Below, piece by piece: positions 21,693 to 34,180 of a DNA stretch of 38,203 nucleotides. The stretch is from Mesostigma viride (lineage: Eukaryota; Streptophyta; Mesostigmatophyceae; Mesostigmatales; Mesostigmataceae). A program made the translations under genes and the position numbers. The notes under the pieces are model-generated. The model saw only the letters and a list, made by a program, of their open reading frames with translations. It ran no database searches and had not been told where the DNA came from. Positions within the stretch are counted from its first letter, which is position 1; each line of letters starts with the position of its first letter. The stretch is taken from assembly GCA_009746045.1 (NCBI GenBank), contig RPFO01000273.1, positions 1 to 38,203 on the forward strand, in the 5' to 3' direction.

Positions 21693-24600
21693 CACACACA
21701 CGTACATCCACCGCGCACGCAAGGGGCAACTGCACACACATGTACACACACCGCGCACGCTTGGGGCGGCTGCACTCACATGTACACACACCGCGCACGC
21801 AAGGGCCGGCTGCACACACACTTACACTCACCATGCACGCATGGGGCGGCTGCACACACACGTACACACACCGCGCACGCAAGGGACGGCTGCACACACA
21901 CGTACATACACCGCGCACGCAAGGGGCGGCTGCACACACACGTACATACACCATGCACGCAAGGGGCGGCTGCACACACATGTACATCCACCGCGCACGC
22001 AAGGGGCGAGTGCACACACACGTACACACACCGCGCACGCAAGGGGCGGCTGCACACACACGTACACACACCATGCACGCAATTGCCGGCATGCACACAC
22101 ACGTACATCCACCGCGCACGCAAGGGGCAACTGCACACACATGTACACACACCGCGCACGCTTGGGGCGGCTGCACTCACATGTACATACACTGCGCACG
22201 CAAGGGGCGGCTGCACACACACGTACACACACCATGCACGCAATTGCTGGCATGCACACACACCCACTGCCCGCACATGTACATCCACCGCGCACGCAAG
22301 GGGCGCCTGCACCCACATGTACATACACCATGCACGCAAGGACAAGGATGAACACACACGTACATACACCATGCACGCAAGGGCCGGCATGCACACACAC
22401 GTACATACACTGCGCACGCAAGGGGCAACTGCACACACACGTACACACCATGCACGGAAGGGACGGCTGCACTTACATGTACATCCACCGCGCAACCACG
22501 GGGCGGCTGCACACACACGTACATACACCGCGCACGCAAGGGGCGGCTGCACACACACGTACATACACCGCGCACGCAAGGGGCGGCTGCACACACACGT
22601 ACACACACCTTGCACGCAATTGCCGGCATGCACACACACGTACATCCACCGCGCACGCAAGGGGCAACTGCCCACACATGTACACACACCGCGCACGCAA
22701 GGGCCGGCTGCACACACACGTACATACACCGCGCACGCAAGGGGCAACTGCACACACACGTACACACACCATGCACGCAAGGGCCGGCTGCACTCACATG
22801 TACACACACCATGCACGCAAGGGCCGGCTGCACACACACTTACACACACAATGCACGCTTGGGGCAACGGCACTCACATGTACATACACCATGCACGCAA
22901 GGGGCGGCTGCACACACACGTACACACACCATGCACGCAAGGAGCGACTTCACGCACAGGTACACACACCATGCACGCAAGGTTCGGCTGCAAACACATG
23001 TACATCCACCGCGCACGCAAGGGGCGAGTGCAAACACATGTACATACACCGCGCACGCAAGGGCCGGCTGCACTCAATTGTACATACACCGCCCATGCAA
23101 GGGGCAGCTGCACACACACGTACACACACCATGCACGCAAGGGCCGGCATGCACACACAGTACACACACCGCGCACGCAAGGGGCGGCTGCACACACACG
23201 TACATACACTGCGCACGCAAGGGGCTGCTGCACACACACTTACACTCACCATGCACGCAAGGGGCGGCTGCACACACACGTACACACACCGCGCACGCAA
23301 GGGACGGCTGCACACACACGTACATACACCGCGCACGCAAGGGGCGGCTGCACTTACATGTACACACACCGCGCACGCAAGGGGCGGCTGCACACACACG
23401 TACATACACCGCCCACGCAAGGACCGGCTCCACTCACATGTACATCCACCGCGCAACCACGGGGCGGCTGCACACACACGTACATACACCGCGCACGCAA
23501 GGGGCGGCTGCACACACACGTACATACACCGCGCACGCAAGGGGCGGCTGCACTCACATGTACGTACACCGCGCACGCAAGGGGCAACTGCCCGCACATG
23601 TACATCCACCGCGCACGCAAGGGGCGAGTGCACACACACGTACACACACCGCGCACGCAAGGGGCGGCTGCACACACACGTACACACACTGCGCACGCAA
23701 GGGGCGGCTGCACTTACATGTACACACACCGCGCACGCAAGGGGCGGCTGCACACACACGTACATACACCGCCCACGCAAGGACCGGCTCCACTCACATG
23801 TACATCCACCGCGCAACCACGGGGCGGCTGCACACACACGTACATACACCGCGCACGCAAGGGGCGGCTGCACTCACATGTACGTACACCGCGCACGCAA
23901 GGGGCAACTGCCCGCACATGTACATCCACCGCGCACGCAAGGGGCGAGTGCACACACACGTACACACACCGCGCACGCAAGGGGCGGCTGCACACACACG
24001 TACACACACCATGCACGCAAGGGCCGGCATGCACACACACGTACATCCACCGCGCACGCAAGGGGCAACTGCACACACATGTACACACACCGCGCACGCT
24101 TGGGGCGGCTGCACTCACATGTACACACACCGCGCACGCAAGGGCCGGCTGCACACACACTTACACTCACTATGCACGCATGGGGCGGCTGCACACACAC
24201 GTACACACACCGCGCACGCAAGGGACGGCTGCACACACACGTACATCCACCGCGCACGCAAGGGGCAACTGCACACACACATTAACACACCATGCACGCA
24301 AGGGGCGGCTGCACACACATGTACATCCACCGCGCACGCAAGGGGCGACTGACATACACCATGCACGCAAGGACAAGGATGCACACACATGTACATACAC
24401 CGCGCACGCAAGGGGCGGCTGCACACACACGTACATACACCGCGCACGCAAGGGGCGAGTGCGCACACACGTACATACACCGCGCACGCAAGGGGCGGCT
24501 GCACACACACGTACATACACCGCGCACGCAAGGGGCCAGTGCAAGCACATGTACATACACCATGCACGCAAGGGCCGGCATGCACAGAAACGTACATACA

Positions 24601-27600
24601 CCGCGCACGCAAGGGGCTGCTGCACACACACGTACACACACCATGCACGCACGGGGCGGCTGCACACACACGTACATCCACTGCGCACGCACGGGGCGAC
24701 TGCACACACATGTACATAAACCATGCACGCAAGGGGCGGCTGCACACACATGTACATCCACCGCGCACGCAAGGGGCGAGTGCAAACACACATACACACA
24801 CAATGCACGCTTGGGGCAACGGCACTCACATGTACATACACCATGCACGCAAGGGGCGGCTGCACACACACGTACACACACCATGCACGCAAGGAGCGAC
24901 TTCACGCACAGGTACACACACCATGCACGCAAGGTTCGGCTGCACACACATGTACATCCACCGCGCACGCACGGGGCCAGTGCAAGCACATGTACATACA
25001 CCATGCACGCAAGGGGCGGCTGCACACACATGTACATACACCGCGCACGCAAGGGGCGAGTGCAAACACATGTACATACACCGCGCACGCAAGGGGCAAC
25101 TGCCCGCACATGTACATCCACCGCGCACGCAAGGGGCGGCTGCACACACATGTACACACACCATGCACGCAAGGACAAGGATGCACACACATGTACACAC
25201 ACCCTGCACGCAAGGGGCGGCTGCACACACACGTACACACACCGCGCACGCAAGGGGCGAGTGCAAACACATGTACATACACCATGCACGCAAGGACAAG
25301 GATGCACACACATGTACACACACCATGCACGCAAGGGGCGGCTGCACACACACGTACATACACAATGCACGGTTGGGGCGACGGCACTCACATGTACATA
25401 CACCATGCACGCAAGGACAAGGATGCACACGCATGTACATACACCGCGCACGCAAGGGGCGGCTGCACACACATGTACATACACCATGCACGCAAGGGGC
25501 GGCTGCACACACATGTACATCCACCGCGCACGCAAGGGGCGAGTGCACACACACGTACACACACCGCGCACGCAAGGGGCGGCTGCACACACACGTACAC
25601 ACACCATGCACGCAATTGCCGGCATGCACACACACGTACATCCACCGCGCACGCAAGGGGCAACTGCACACACATGTACACACACCGCGCACGCTTGGGG
25701 CGGCTGCACTCACATGTACATACACTGCGCACGCAAGGGGCGGCTGCACACACACGTACACACACCATGCACGCAATTGCTGGCATGCACACACACCCAC
25801 TGCCCGCACATGTACATCCACCGCGCACGCAAGGGGCGCCTGCACCCACATGTACATACACCATGCACGCAAGGACAAGGATGAACACACACGTACATAC
25901 ACCATGCACGCAAGGGCCGGCATGCACACACACGTACATACACTGCGCAAACAAGGGGCAACTGCACACACACGTACACACCATGCACGGAAGGGACGGC
26001 TGCACTTACATGTACATCCACCGCGCAACCACGGGGCGGCTGCACACACACGTACATACACCGCGCACGCAAGGGGCGGCTGCACACACACGTACATACA
26101 CCGCGCACGCAAGGGGCGGCTGCACACACACGTACACACACCTTGCACGCAATTGCCGGCATGCACACACACGTACATCCACCGCGCACGCAAGGGGCAA
26201 CTGCCCACACATGTACACACACCGCGCACGCAAGGGCCGGCTGCACACACACGTACATACACCGCGCACGCAAGGGGCAACTGCACACACACGTACACAC
26301 ACCATGCACGCAAGGGCCGGCTGCACTCACATGTACACACACCATGCACGCAAGGGCCGGCTGCACACACACTTACACACACAATGCACGCTTGGGGCAA
26401 CGGCACTCACATGTACATACACCATGCACGCAAGGGGCGGCTGCACACACATGTACACACACCATGCACGCAAGGAGCGACTTCACGCACAGGTACACAC
26501 ACCATGCACGCAAGGTTCGGCTGCACACACATGTACATCCACCGCGCACGCAAGGGGCGAGTGCAAACACATGTACATACACCGCGCACGCAAGGGCCGG
26601 CTGCACTCAATTGTACATACACCGCCCATGCAAGGGGCGGCTGCACACACACGTACACACACCGCGCACGCAAGGGACGGCTGCACACACACGTACATAC
26701 ACCGCGCACGCAAGGGGCGGCTGCACACACACGTACATACACCATGCACGCAAGGGGCGGCTGCACACACACTTACACTCACCATGCACGCAAGGGGCGG
26801 CTGCACACACACGTACACACACCGCGCACGCAAGGGACGGCTGCACACACACGTACATACACCGCGCACGCAAGGGGCGGCTGCACTTACATGTACACAC
26901 ACCACGCACGCAAGGGGCGGCTGCACACACACGTACATACACCGCCCACGCAAGGACCGGCTCCACTCACATGTACATCCACCGCGCAACCACGGGGCGG
27001 CTGCACACACACGTACATACACCGCGCACGCAAGGGGCGGCTGCACACACACGTACATACACCGCGCACGCAAGGGGCGGCTGCACTCACATGTACGTAC
27101 ACCGCGCACGCAAGGGGCAACTGCCCGCACATGTACATCCACCGCGCACGCAAGGGGCGCCTGCACCCACATGTACCTACACCATGCACACAAGGACAAG
27201 GATGAACACACATGTACATACACCGCGCACGCAAGGGGCGGCTGCACACACACGTACACACACCATGCACGCAAGGGCCGGCATGCACACACACGTACAT
27301 CCACCGCGCACGCAAGGGGCAACTGCACACACATGTACACACACCGCGCACGCTTGGGGCGGCTGCACTCACATGTACACACACCGCGCACGCAAGGGCC
27401 GGCTGCAGACACACTTACACTCACCATGCACGCATGGGGCGGCTGCACACACACGTACACACACCGCGCACGCAAGGGACGGCTGCACACACACGTACAT
27501 ACACCGCGCACGCAAGGGGCGGCTGCACACACACGTACATACACCATGCACGCAAGGGGCGGCTGCACACACATGTACATCCACCGCGCACGCAAGGGGC

Positions 27601-30600
27601 AAGTGCACACACACGTACACACACCGCGCACGCAAGGGGCGGCTGCACACACACGTACACACACCATGCACGCAATTGCCGGCATGCACACACGTACATC
27701 CACCGCGCACGCAAGGGGCAACTGCACACACATGTACACACACCGCGCACGCTTGGGGCGGCTGCACTCACATGTACATACACTGCGCACGCAAGGGGCT
27801 GCTGCACACACACTTACACTCACCGTGCACGCATGGGGCGGCTGCACACACACGTACACACACCGCGCACGCAAGGGACGGCTGCACACACACGTACATA
27901 TTACACCGCGCACACAAGGGGCGGCTGCACTCACATGTACATCCACCGCGCAACCACGGGGCGGCTGCACACTCACGTACATACACCGCGCACGCAAGGG
28001 GCTGCTGCACACACACTTACACACACAATGCACGCTTGGGGCGACGGCACTCACATGTACATACACCGCGCATGCAAGGGGTGGCTGCACACACACGTAC
28101 ATACACCGCGCACGCAAGGGGCGGCTGCACACACACATACATACACCATGCACGCCAGGGGCGGCTGCACACATACGTACCTACACCGCGCACGCAAGGG
28201 GCTGCTGCACACACACTTACACACACCATGCACGCTTGGGGCGGCTGCACACACACGTACCTACACCGCGCACGCAAGGGGCGGCTGCACACACACGTAC
28301 ATACACCGCGCATGCAAGGGGTGGCTGCACACACACGTACATCCACCGCGCACGCAAGGGGCGGCTGCACACACACATACATACACCATGCACGCCAGGG
28401 GCGGCTGCACACATACGTACCTACACCGCGCCCGCAAGGGGCGGCTGCACACACACTTACACACACCATGCACGCAAGGGCCGGCATGCACACACACTGG
28501 CATACACCGCGCACGCAAGGGGCGGCTGCACACACGTACACACACCATGCACGCTTGGGGCGGCTGCACACACACGTACCTACACCGCGCACGCAAGGGG
28601 GGGCTGCACACACACGTACACACACCGCGCACGCAAGGGGCGGCTGCACTCACATGTACACCCACCATGCACGCAAGGGGCGGCTGCACACACACGTACA
28701 TACACCGCGCACGCAAGGGGCAACTGCCCACACCTGGACATACACTGCGCACGCAAGGGCCGGCTGCATTAACACGTACATACACCGCGCACGCAAGGGG
28801 CGGCTGCACACATACGTACCTACACCGCGCACGCAAGGGGCTGCTGCACACACACTTACACACACCATGCACGCAAGGGCCGGCATGCACACACTGTCAC
28901 TGGCATACACCGCGCACGCAAGGGGCGGCTGCACACACGTACACACACCATGCACGCTTGGGGCGGCTGCACAGACACGTACCTACACCGCGCACGCAAG
29001 GGGCAACTGCACACACATGTACACACACCGCGCACGCAAGGGCCGGCTGCACACACACGTACATACACCGCGCACGCAAGGGGCAACTGCCCGCACATGT
29101 ACATCCACCGCGCACGCAAGGGGCGGCTGCACCCACATGTACATACACCATGCACGCAAGGACAAGGATGAACACACATCTACACACACCATGCACGCAA
29201 GGGCCGGCTGCACACACACGTACATACACCATGCACGCAAGGGCCGGCATGCACACACACGTACATACACTGCGCACGCAAGGGGCAACTGCACACACAC
29301 GTACACACACCATGCACGGAAGGGACGGCTGGACTCACATGTACATCCACCGCGCAACCACGGGGCGGCTGCACACACACGTACATACACCGCGCACGCA
29401 AGGGGCGGCTGCACTCACATGTACATACACCGCGCACGCAAGGGGCAACTGCCCGCACATGTACATCCACCGCGCACGCAAGGGGCGGCTGCACACACAC
29501 GTACATCCACTGCGCACGCACGGGGCGACTGCACACACATGTACATAAACCATGCACGCAAGGGGCAGCTGCACACACATGTACATCCACCGCGCACGCA
29601 AGGGGCGAGTGCAAACACATGTACATACACCGCGCACACAAGGGGCAACTGCCCACACATGTACATCCACCGCGCACGGAAGGGCCGGCTGCACTCACAC
29701 GTACATACACTGCGCATGCAAGGGGCGCCTGCACACACACGTACACACACCATGCACGCAAGGGCCGGCATGCACACACACGTACATACACTGCGCACGC
29801 ACGGGGCGACTGCCCACACATGTACATCCACCGCGCACGGAAGGGCCGGCTGCACTCACACGTACATACACTGCGCATGCAAGGGGCGCCTGCACACACA
29901 CGTACACACACCATGCACGCAAGGGCCGGCATGCACACACACGTACATACACTGCGCACGCACGGGGCGACTGCACACACATGTACATACACCATGCACG
30001 CAAGGGGCGGCTGCACACACATGTACATACACCGCGCACGCAAGGGGCGAGTGCAAACACATGTACATACACCGCGCACGCAAGGGGCAACTGCCTGCAC
30101 ATGTACATCCACCGCGCACGCAAGGGGCGGCTGCACACACATGTACACACACCATGCACGCAAGGACAAGGATGCACACACATGTACACACACCATGCAC
30201 GCAAGGGGCGGCTGCACACACACGTACATACACCGCGCACGCAAGGGGCGGCTGCACACACATGTACATACACCATGCACGGAAGGACAAGGATGCACAC
30301 ACATGTACACACACCATGCACGCAAGGGGCGGCTGCACACACACGTACATACACAATGCACGGTTGGGGCGACGGCACTCACATGTACATACACCATGCA
30401 CGCAAGGACAAGGATGCACACACATGTACATACACCGCGCACGCAAGGGGCGGCTGCACACACACGTACATACACCGCGCACGCAAGGGGCGAGTGCGCA
30501 CACACGTACATACACCGCGCACGCAAGGGGCGAGTGCGCACACACGTACATCCACCGCGCACGCAAGGGGCGGCTGCACACACACGTACATACACCGCGC

Positions 30601-31085
30601 ACGCAAGGGGAGAGTGCAAACACATGTACATACACCATGCACGCAAGGGGCGGCTGCACACACACGTACATACACAATGCACGGTTGGGGCGACGGCACT
30701 CACATGTACATACACCATGCACGCAAGGACAAGGATGCACACACATGTACATACACCGCGCACGCAAGGGGCGGCTGCACACACACGTACATACACCATG
30801 CACGCAAGGGGCGGCTGCACACACGTACATCCACCGCGGACGCAAGGGGCGGCTGCACACACACGTACATACACCGCGCACGCAAGGGGCGAGTGCAAAC
30901 ACATGTACATACACCGCGCACGCAAGGGGCGGCTGCACACACACGTACACACACCATGCACGCAAGGGTCGGCATGCACACACACGTACATACACCGCGC
31001 ACGCAAGGGGCGGCTGCACAGAAACGTACACACACCGCGCACGCAAGGGCCGGCTGCACACACATGTACATACACCTTGCACGTA
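21693..31085. repeat. 40-bp CA-rich satellite, right part (about 235 units)
   Basis: Continuation of the same satellite on the other side of the LTR element. Long-range copies are visible: a rare phrase ACTGCCCGCACATGTAC plus its surroundings occurs at 14581, 17003, 18264, 22266 and 25799. The neighbourhoods of 22266 and 25799 are duplicated over more than 1 kb at an offset of 3,533 bp. A 360-bp tandem copy (9 units) lies at about 23349-24070. Confidence 0.97.
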
Positions 31086-31260
31086 CAACACACAACACAC
31101 ACACACAACAAAAAATTATATACACACACACACGCACACGCACACGCACACGCACACGCACACGCACACGCACACGCACACGCACACGCACAACACACAC
31201 AACACACACAACACACACACGCACACGTGAACAACACACACACACAACAATTATAATATT
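31086..31260. repeat. (CA)n and (CACACG)n simple repeat at the satellite edge
   Basis: CA-rich sequence with about 11 perfect CACACG hexamers (about 31129-31190), then AACACACAC motifs. It forms the right end of the satellite domain and keeps the same strand bias. Confidence 0.9.
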
Positions 31261-31357
31261 AGTGTAGTATATCAAACAAAATAGTAATAAAGTATTTGCA
31301 AGCGTACTTCGTGTGAATTATGTGTAGACGAGAATAGAAGCTAAACAAAACTCTAAT

Positions 31358-31425
31358 GGAGAAAGAGGGATTCGAACCCTTGGGAAAGTTACCCCATACA
31401 TAGCATTCCACTCGGACATTTCTCC
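31358..31425 (-). pseudogene. tRNA-Ser-like pseudogene lacking its anticodon
   Basis: Read on the - strand this is 68 nt. It has a perfect 7-bp acceptor stem (GGAGAAA/TTTCTCC), the D-arm start GTCCGAGTGG, a class II variable arm (TGGG/CCCA), and a T-arm GGGTTCGAATCCC. It looks like plastid-type trnS-GGA. About 18 nt are missing right after GAGTGG: the 3' side of the D-arm, the 5' anticodon stem and the anticodon itself. It cannot decode. It is probably a plastid DNA fragment in the nucleus or a decayed nuclear copy; the plastid assignment rests on memory of the family. Confidence 0.6.
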
Positions 31426-31445
31426 GAAAAAAAGGTCACGTAAGC

Positions 31446-31504
31446 TTTAAGGGTGGAGAGTTAAGGGTGTAGGTTGTAGGATGTATGGTGTAGGGTGTAG
31501 GGTG
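31446..31504. repeat. Degenerate telomere-like repeats (G-rich on + strand)
   Basis: TTTAAGGG, TTAAGGG, TGTAGG, TTGTAGG, TGTAGGG, TGTAGGG run in series. These are one- or two-base variants of TTTAGGG. The orientation is opposite to the C-rich set at 8816-8847, so the satellite domain is bounded as a linear chromosome would be. Confidence 0.5.
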
Positions 31505-31844
31505 TCTTGAGCTTTCTTTTTTGAGATCAATGGAGTCCCCTTCCATGATCATGTGCGTGAGCTGGTTATGATTTTCATCTATGGCGTGTGTGGCCACATC
31601 GTGTATTTACAACAACTTTCTAGCCATGGATAACTAGGTAACCATAAATTGGTTACCATGATAACTAGGTAAAAACGTGTTGGTTTCAGAATACATGTGA
31701 TCGCTGCATTGTCATCTACAATGTACAAATCAATTACGGATTTCGGGGCTACGGATTTCGGGGCTAAGTTTTTGTGGGTAGAGATTGGCAAGGGTGTTTT
31801 TATCTTGCCACTTGGTCACTTGGTGTGCATTACGTCTGTTCTTG
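31505..31844. other. Low-copy DNA, no gene seen
   Basis: No conserved frame. Short internal repeats such as GGTTACCATGATAACTAGGT and ACGGATTTCGGGGCT (twice in tandem, 31736-31765) are present. Confidence 0.4.
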
Positions 31845-32150
31845 CGTTGGAGTCAAAAAACTGTCCGTGTGTGGTGGTGGACTTTTCCTCACGGGCAGTC
31901 GCCATATGTCATACAAGCACTTGTTCGGCGTACCACTAGCTCATGTATGTCACCATTGTAATTTTGCGTTGTAACAGCATTTCTCGGAGCCAACGGCCGT
32001 TGGACTCAAAAAACTGACCGTGTGTGGTGGTGGACTTTTCCTCACGGGCAGTCGCCATATGTCATACAAGCACTTGTTCGGCGTACCACTAGCTCGTGGA
32101 TGTCACCATTGTAATTTTGAGTTGTAACAGCATTTCTCGGAGCCAACGGC
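31845..32150. repeat. 153-bp tandem duplication carrying palindromes
   Basis: Two copies start at CGTTGGA (31845 and 31998), and a third copy of the start motif follows at 32151. The copies end in the left half of a palindrome core (cores at 31990-32003 and 32143-32156). The repeat edges fall inside the palindrome, so the duplication seems to have broken and rejoined at the CGTTGG half-site. Confidence 0.85.
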
Positions 32151-33130
32151 CGTTGGACTCCGAAAAACTGATAGCCTTGTCTGAAGGTGTGTGCGTGAGA
32201 TGGCACATGTGCATCGTCGGGGGGAGTTTTCTCAAGAGCCACATGTGGTAGTGTAAGGTGGGCATGCTTAGTGCGTACGGGTGGGAGGGACAAGAGGTGC
32301 AGAAGTTGACGGCTTTTGACCTTGGGAAATGACAAGGCACACATAAGACAACAAAGTGATAATTTTAATGTCTTTACGGGTGTACTGTCAATTTCTCCGA
32401 GCCAACGGCCGTTGGACTCTCGAAACTCTCATAACCCTGTCTACAATGTGTGTGCGTGCGATGGCACTTGTGCCATGTGCCGGGGGGGGGTGAGAAATCT
32501 GTCGTTCATTAATTTGTGCCTCGTCGGGGTGGGCATGCATGAATTTGTGCCTCGTCGGGGTGGACATGCATGAAAGCATTTTCATTGGTACTCGGGGTTT
32601 AATATTTTTGTCTTGCTGTTGAAACGTCGACGTGCTCTTCTCCTGCTCTTTTTTTTTCCTACTCAACGGCCGTTGGTGCTTTCAAACTTGCCCAGCGTTA
32701 TGACTAGGATGCCCTTCTTTACTGCTAGCCACCGCCCCTTGTGTACAATGCTAGAATTAGGCCGGGGTAATGGTCCACCGCGTCCCCAGTGCAAGGTTCG
32801 TGAATGCGCTGGTTCGTAAAAAATTCGGCACTTGGAGGGTTCGAACACCTGACCCACTTTCGTTATTTCAACATGCCCTGAACGAAAAAGCTGCGTAAAG
32901 GATACGTTAACCGTCCCCTGTTATTCTTGATTATATTATTGCGATATCATGGACGTACACACGCGGTTGGTGGTCCGTACTTGCCAACTGCACTTGCAAA
33001 CTGACTGACTGACTGCCTCCGTTACGCACTTGCGTGTGTTTCCGTACTTGCCAACTGAACTTGCAAACTGACTGAATGACTGCCTCCGTTACGACTAACA
33101 AGTGAACGACGAGTGAGCTACTAAAGTTTT
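32151..33130. repeat. Low-copy DNA with short duplications and two palindromes
   Basis: Palindrome cores lie at 32402-32415 (full TTTC...GAAA frame) and 32664-32676 (one end base changed). A 31-bp tandem duplication with GGGCATGCATGAA lies at 32511-32572. A 52-bp direct repeat containing GACTGACTGCC lies at 32975-33026 and 33042-33093. No protein gene was recognised. Confidence 0.6.
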
Positions 33131-34170
33131 GTTCAGTTCATTGTGTCTCTATGTACATAGCCGTTTATTCAAAACCGTTGCGTGGATACCTTGATTCTGG
33201 GTTCGCTGATACTTGTTTCCCATTTTAAATCTCCCGTCCATAATTGGATACATGTAATGTAGGAGGATACCCACTTGCCCGAAATCCGCGTAACGGGTGA
33301 TTAGTACTGCTGTAAGCGGAACCACAGACAAATCTGTCTAACGGGCTAACATTATTGTCCTTCATGTACTGGTTTTTGCACGCAGGACGCCATTCGCAAC
33401 ACCGCCTGACGGAGTCGGATGGACCGGACGTGCGTGAGGCTGCTGTTCACAGTCGTGAAGTTGGCAGACATTAATATCAACACGGTCACGAGAATTCGTC
33501 CAGAGAATAATTGATGCTTGTGACGTGCTCGACGGCTGCGATGACCGAGATGATGCGTGTAGTGCACAGCGTCCGAGACGTCGCGACACCCGTGGCTGTC
33601 CTGTTGATGCGAACGCACGGTGACGAGACGGAGCCCATTATATAGGTGGATTACAAGTTAGAACGGCCCTCGCGGTTGCACTGTTTAATCGCGAACGTGG
33701 ATTTTGCGGAGCCGACGGCCGTTGGGGATTGGAAATCTGATGATATCGGGGCTGCGCACGACATCGAGGAACTGGGGATCGACGTAGGTCTACAGGCTCA
33801 CTTGTCCGTCAACATGTATGGCCTCGCTTGACTGTCATCATCTTGACATGTACATAACTAGTTCATATACCATGCATTTGACACTGCCTGCACGTGGATT
33901 TTCCAGACATACATTGAGGGTAATTATAACTCGAAAGCACTACGTACGATTGAGACGTCCGGTCGTAGAGCAGATGCACTGGAGCTTTCTGATCTTCCAA
34001 TTGATGGGTCTGTAATTATGTAAGATATTCAGATATCGCGATGACTCGAGCATCGATGCATGGAATGTAATAATGTATTTCATTCAATTATACATCCAAT
34101 TTAACTCCGCAATTGAGGGGCACACATGTCCATCAGCCCGAGACAACATTTCCCAAGTAATTTTCGATTA
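33131..34170. other. Low-copy DNA, no firm gene
   Basis: A T-rich splice-acceptor-like TTTTTGCACGCAG ends at 33385. A TATA-like TTATATAGG lies near 33639. A palindrome variant CCGACGGCCGTTGG is at 33712-33725, followed after six bases by GAAA. Short frames on both strands show no family resemblance. Confidence 0.4.
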
Positions 34171-34180
34171 GTGATTTAGT

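Noticed and set aside
11504-31267. Very long His/Thr/Arg-rich (+) and Cys/Val-rich (-) open frames across the CA satellite
   Set aside because: The 40-bp unit lacks stops in all six frames, so such frames are expected. They read the same repeat in every frame and match no family.
32825-32855. B-box-like GTTCGAACC on the - strand, possible tRNA
   Set aside because: T-stem pairing fails at two positions and no acceptor or anticodon arm could be built around it.
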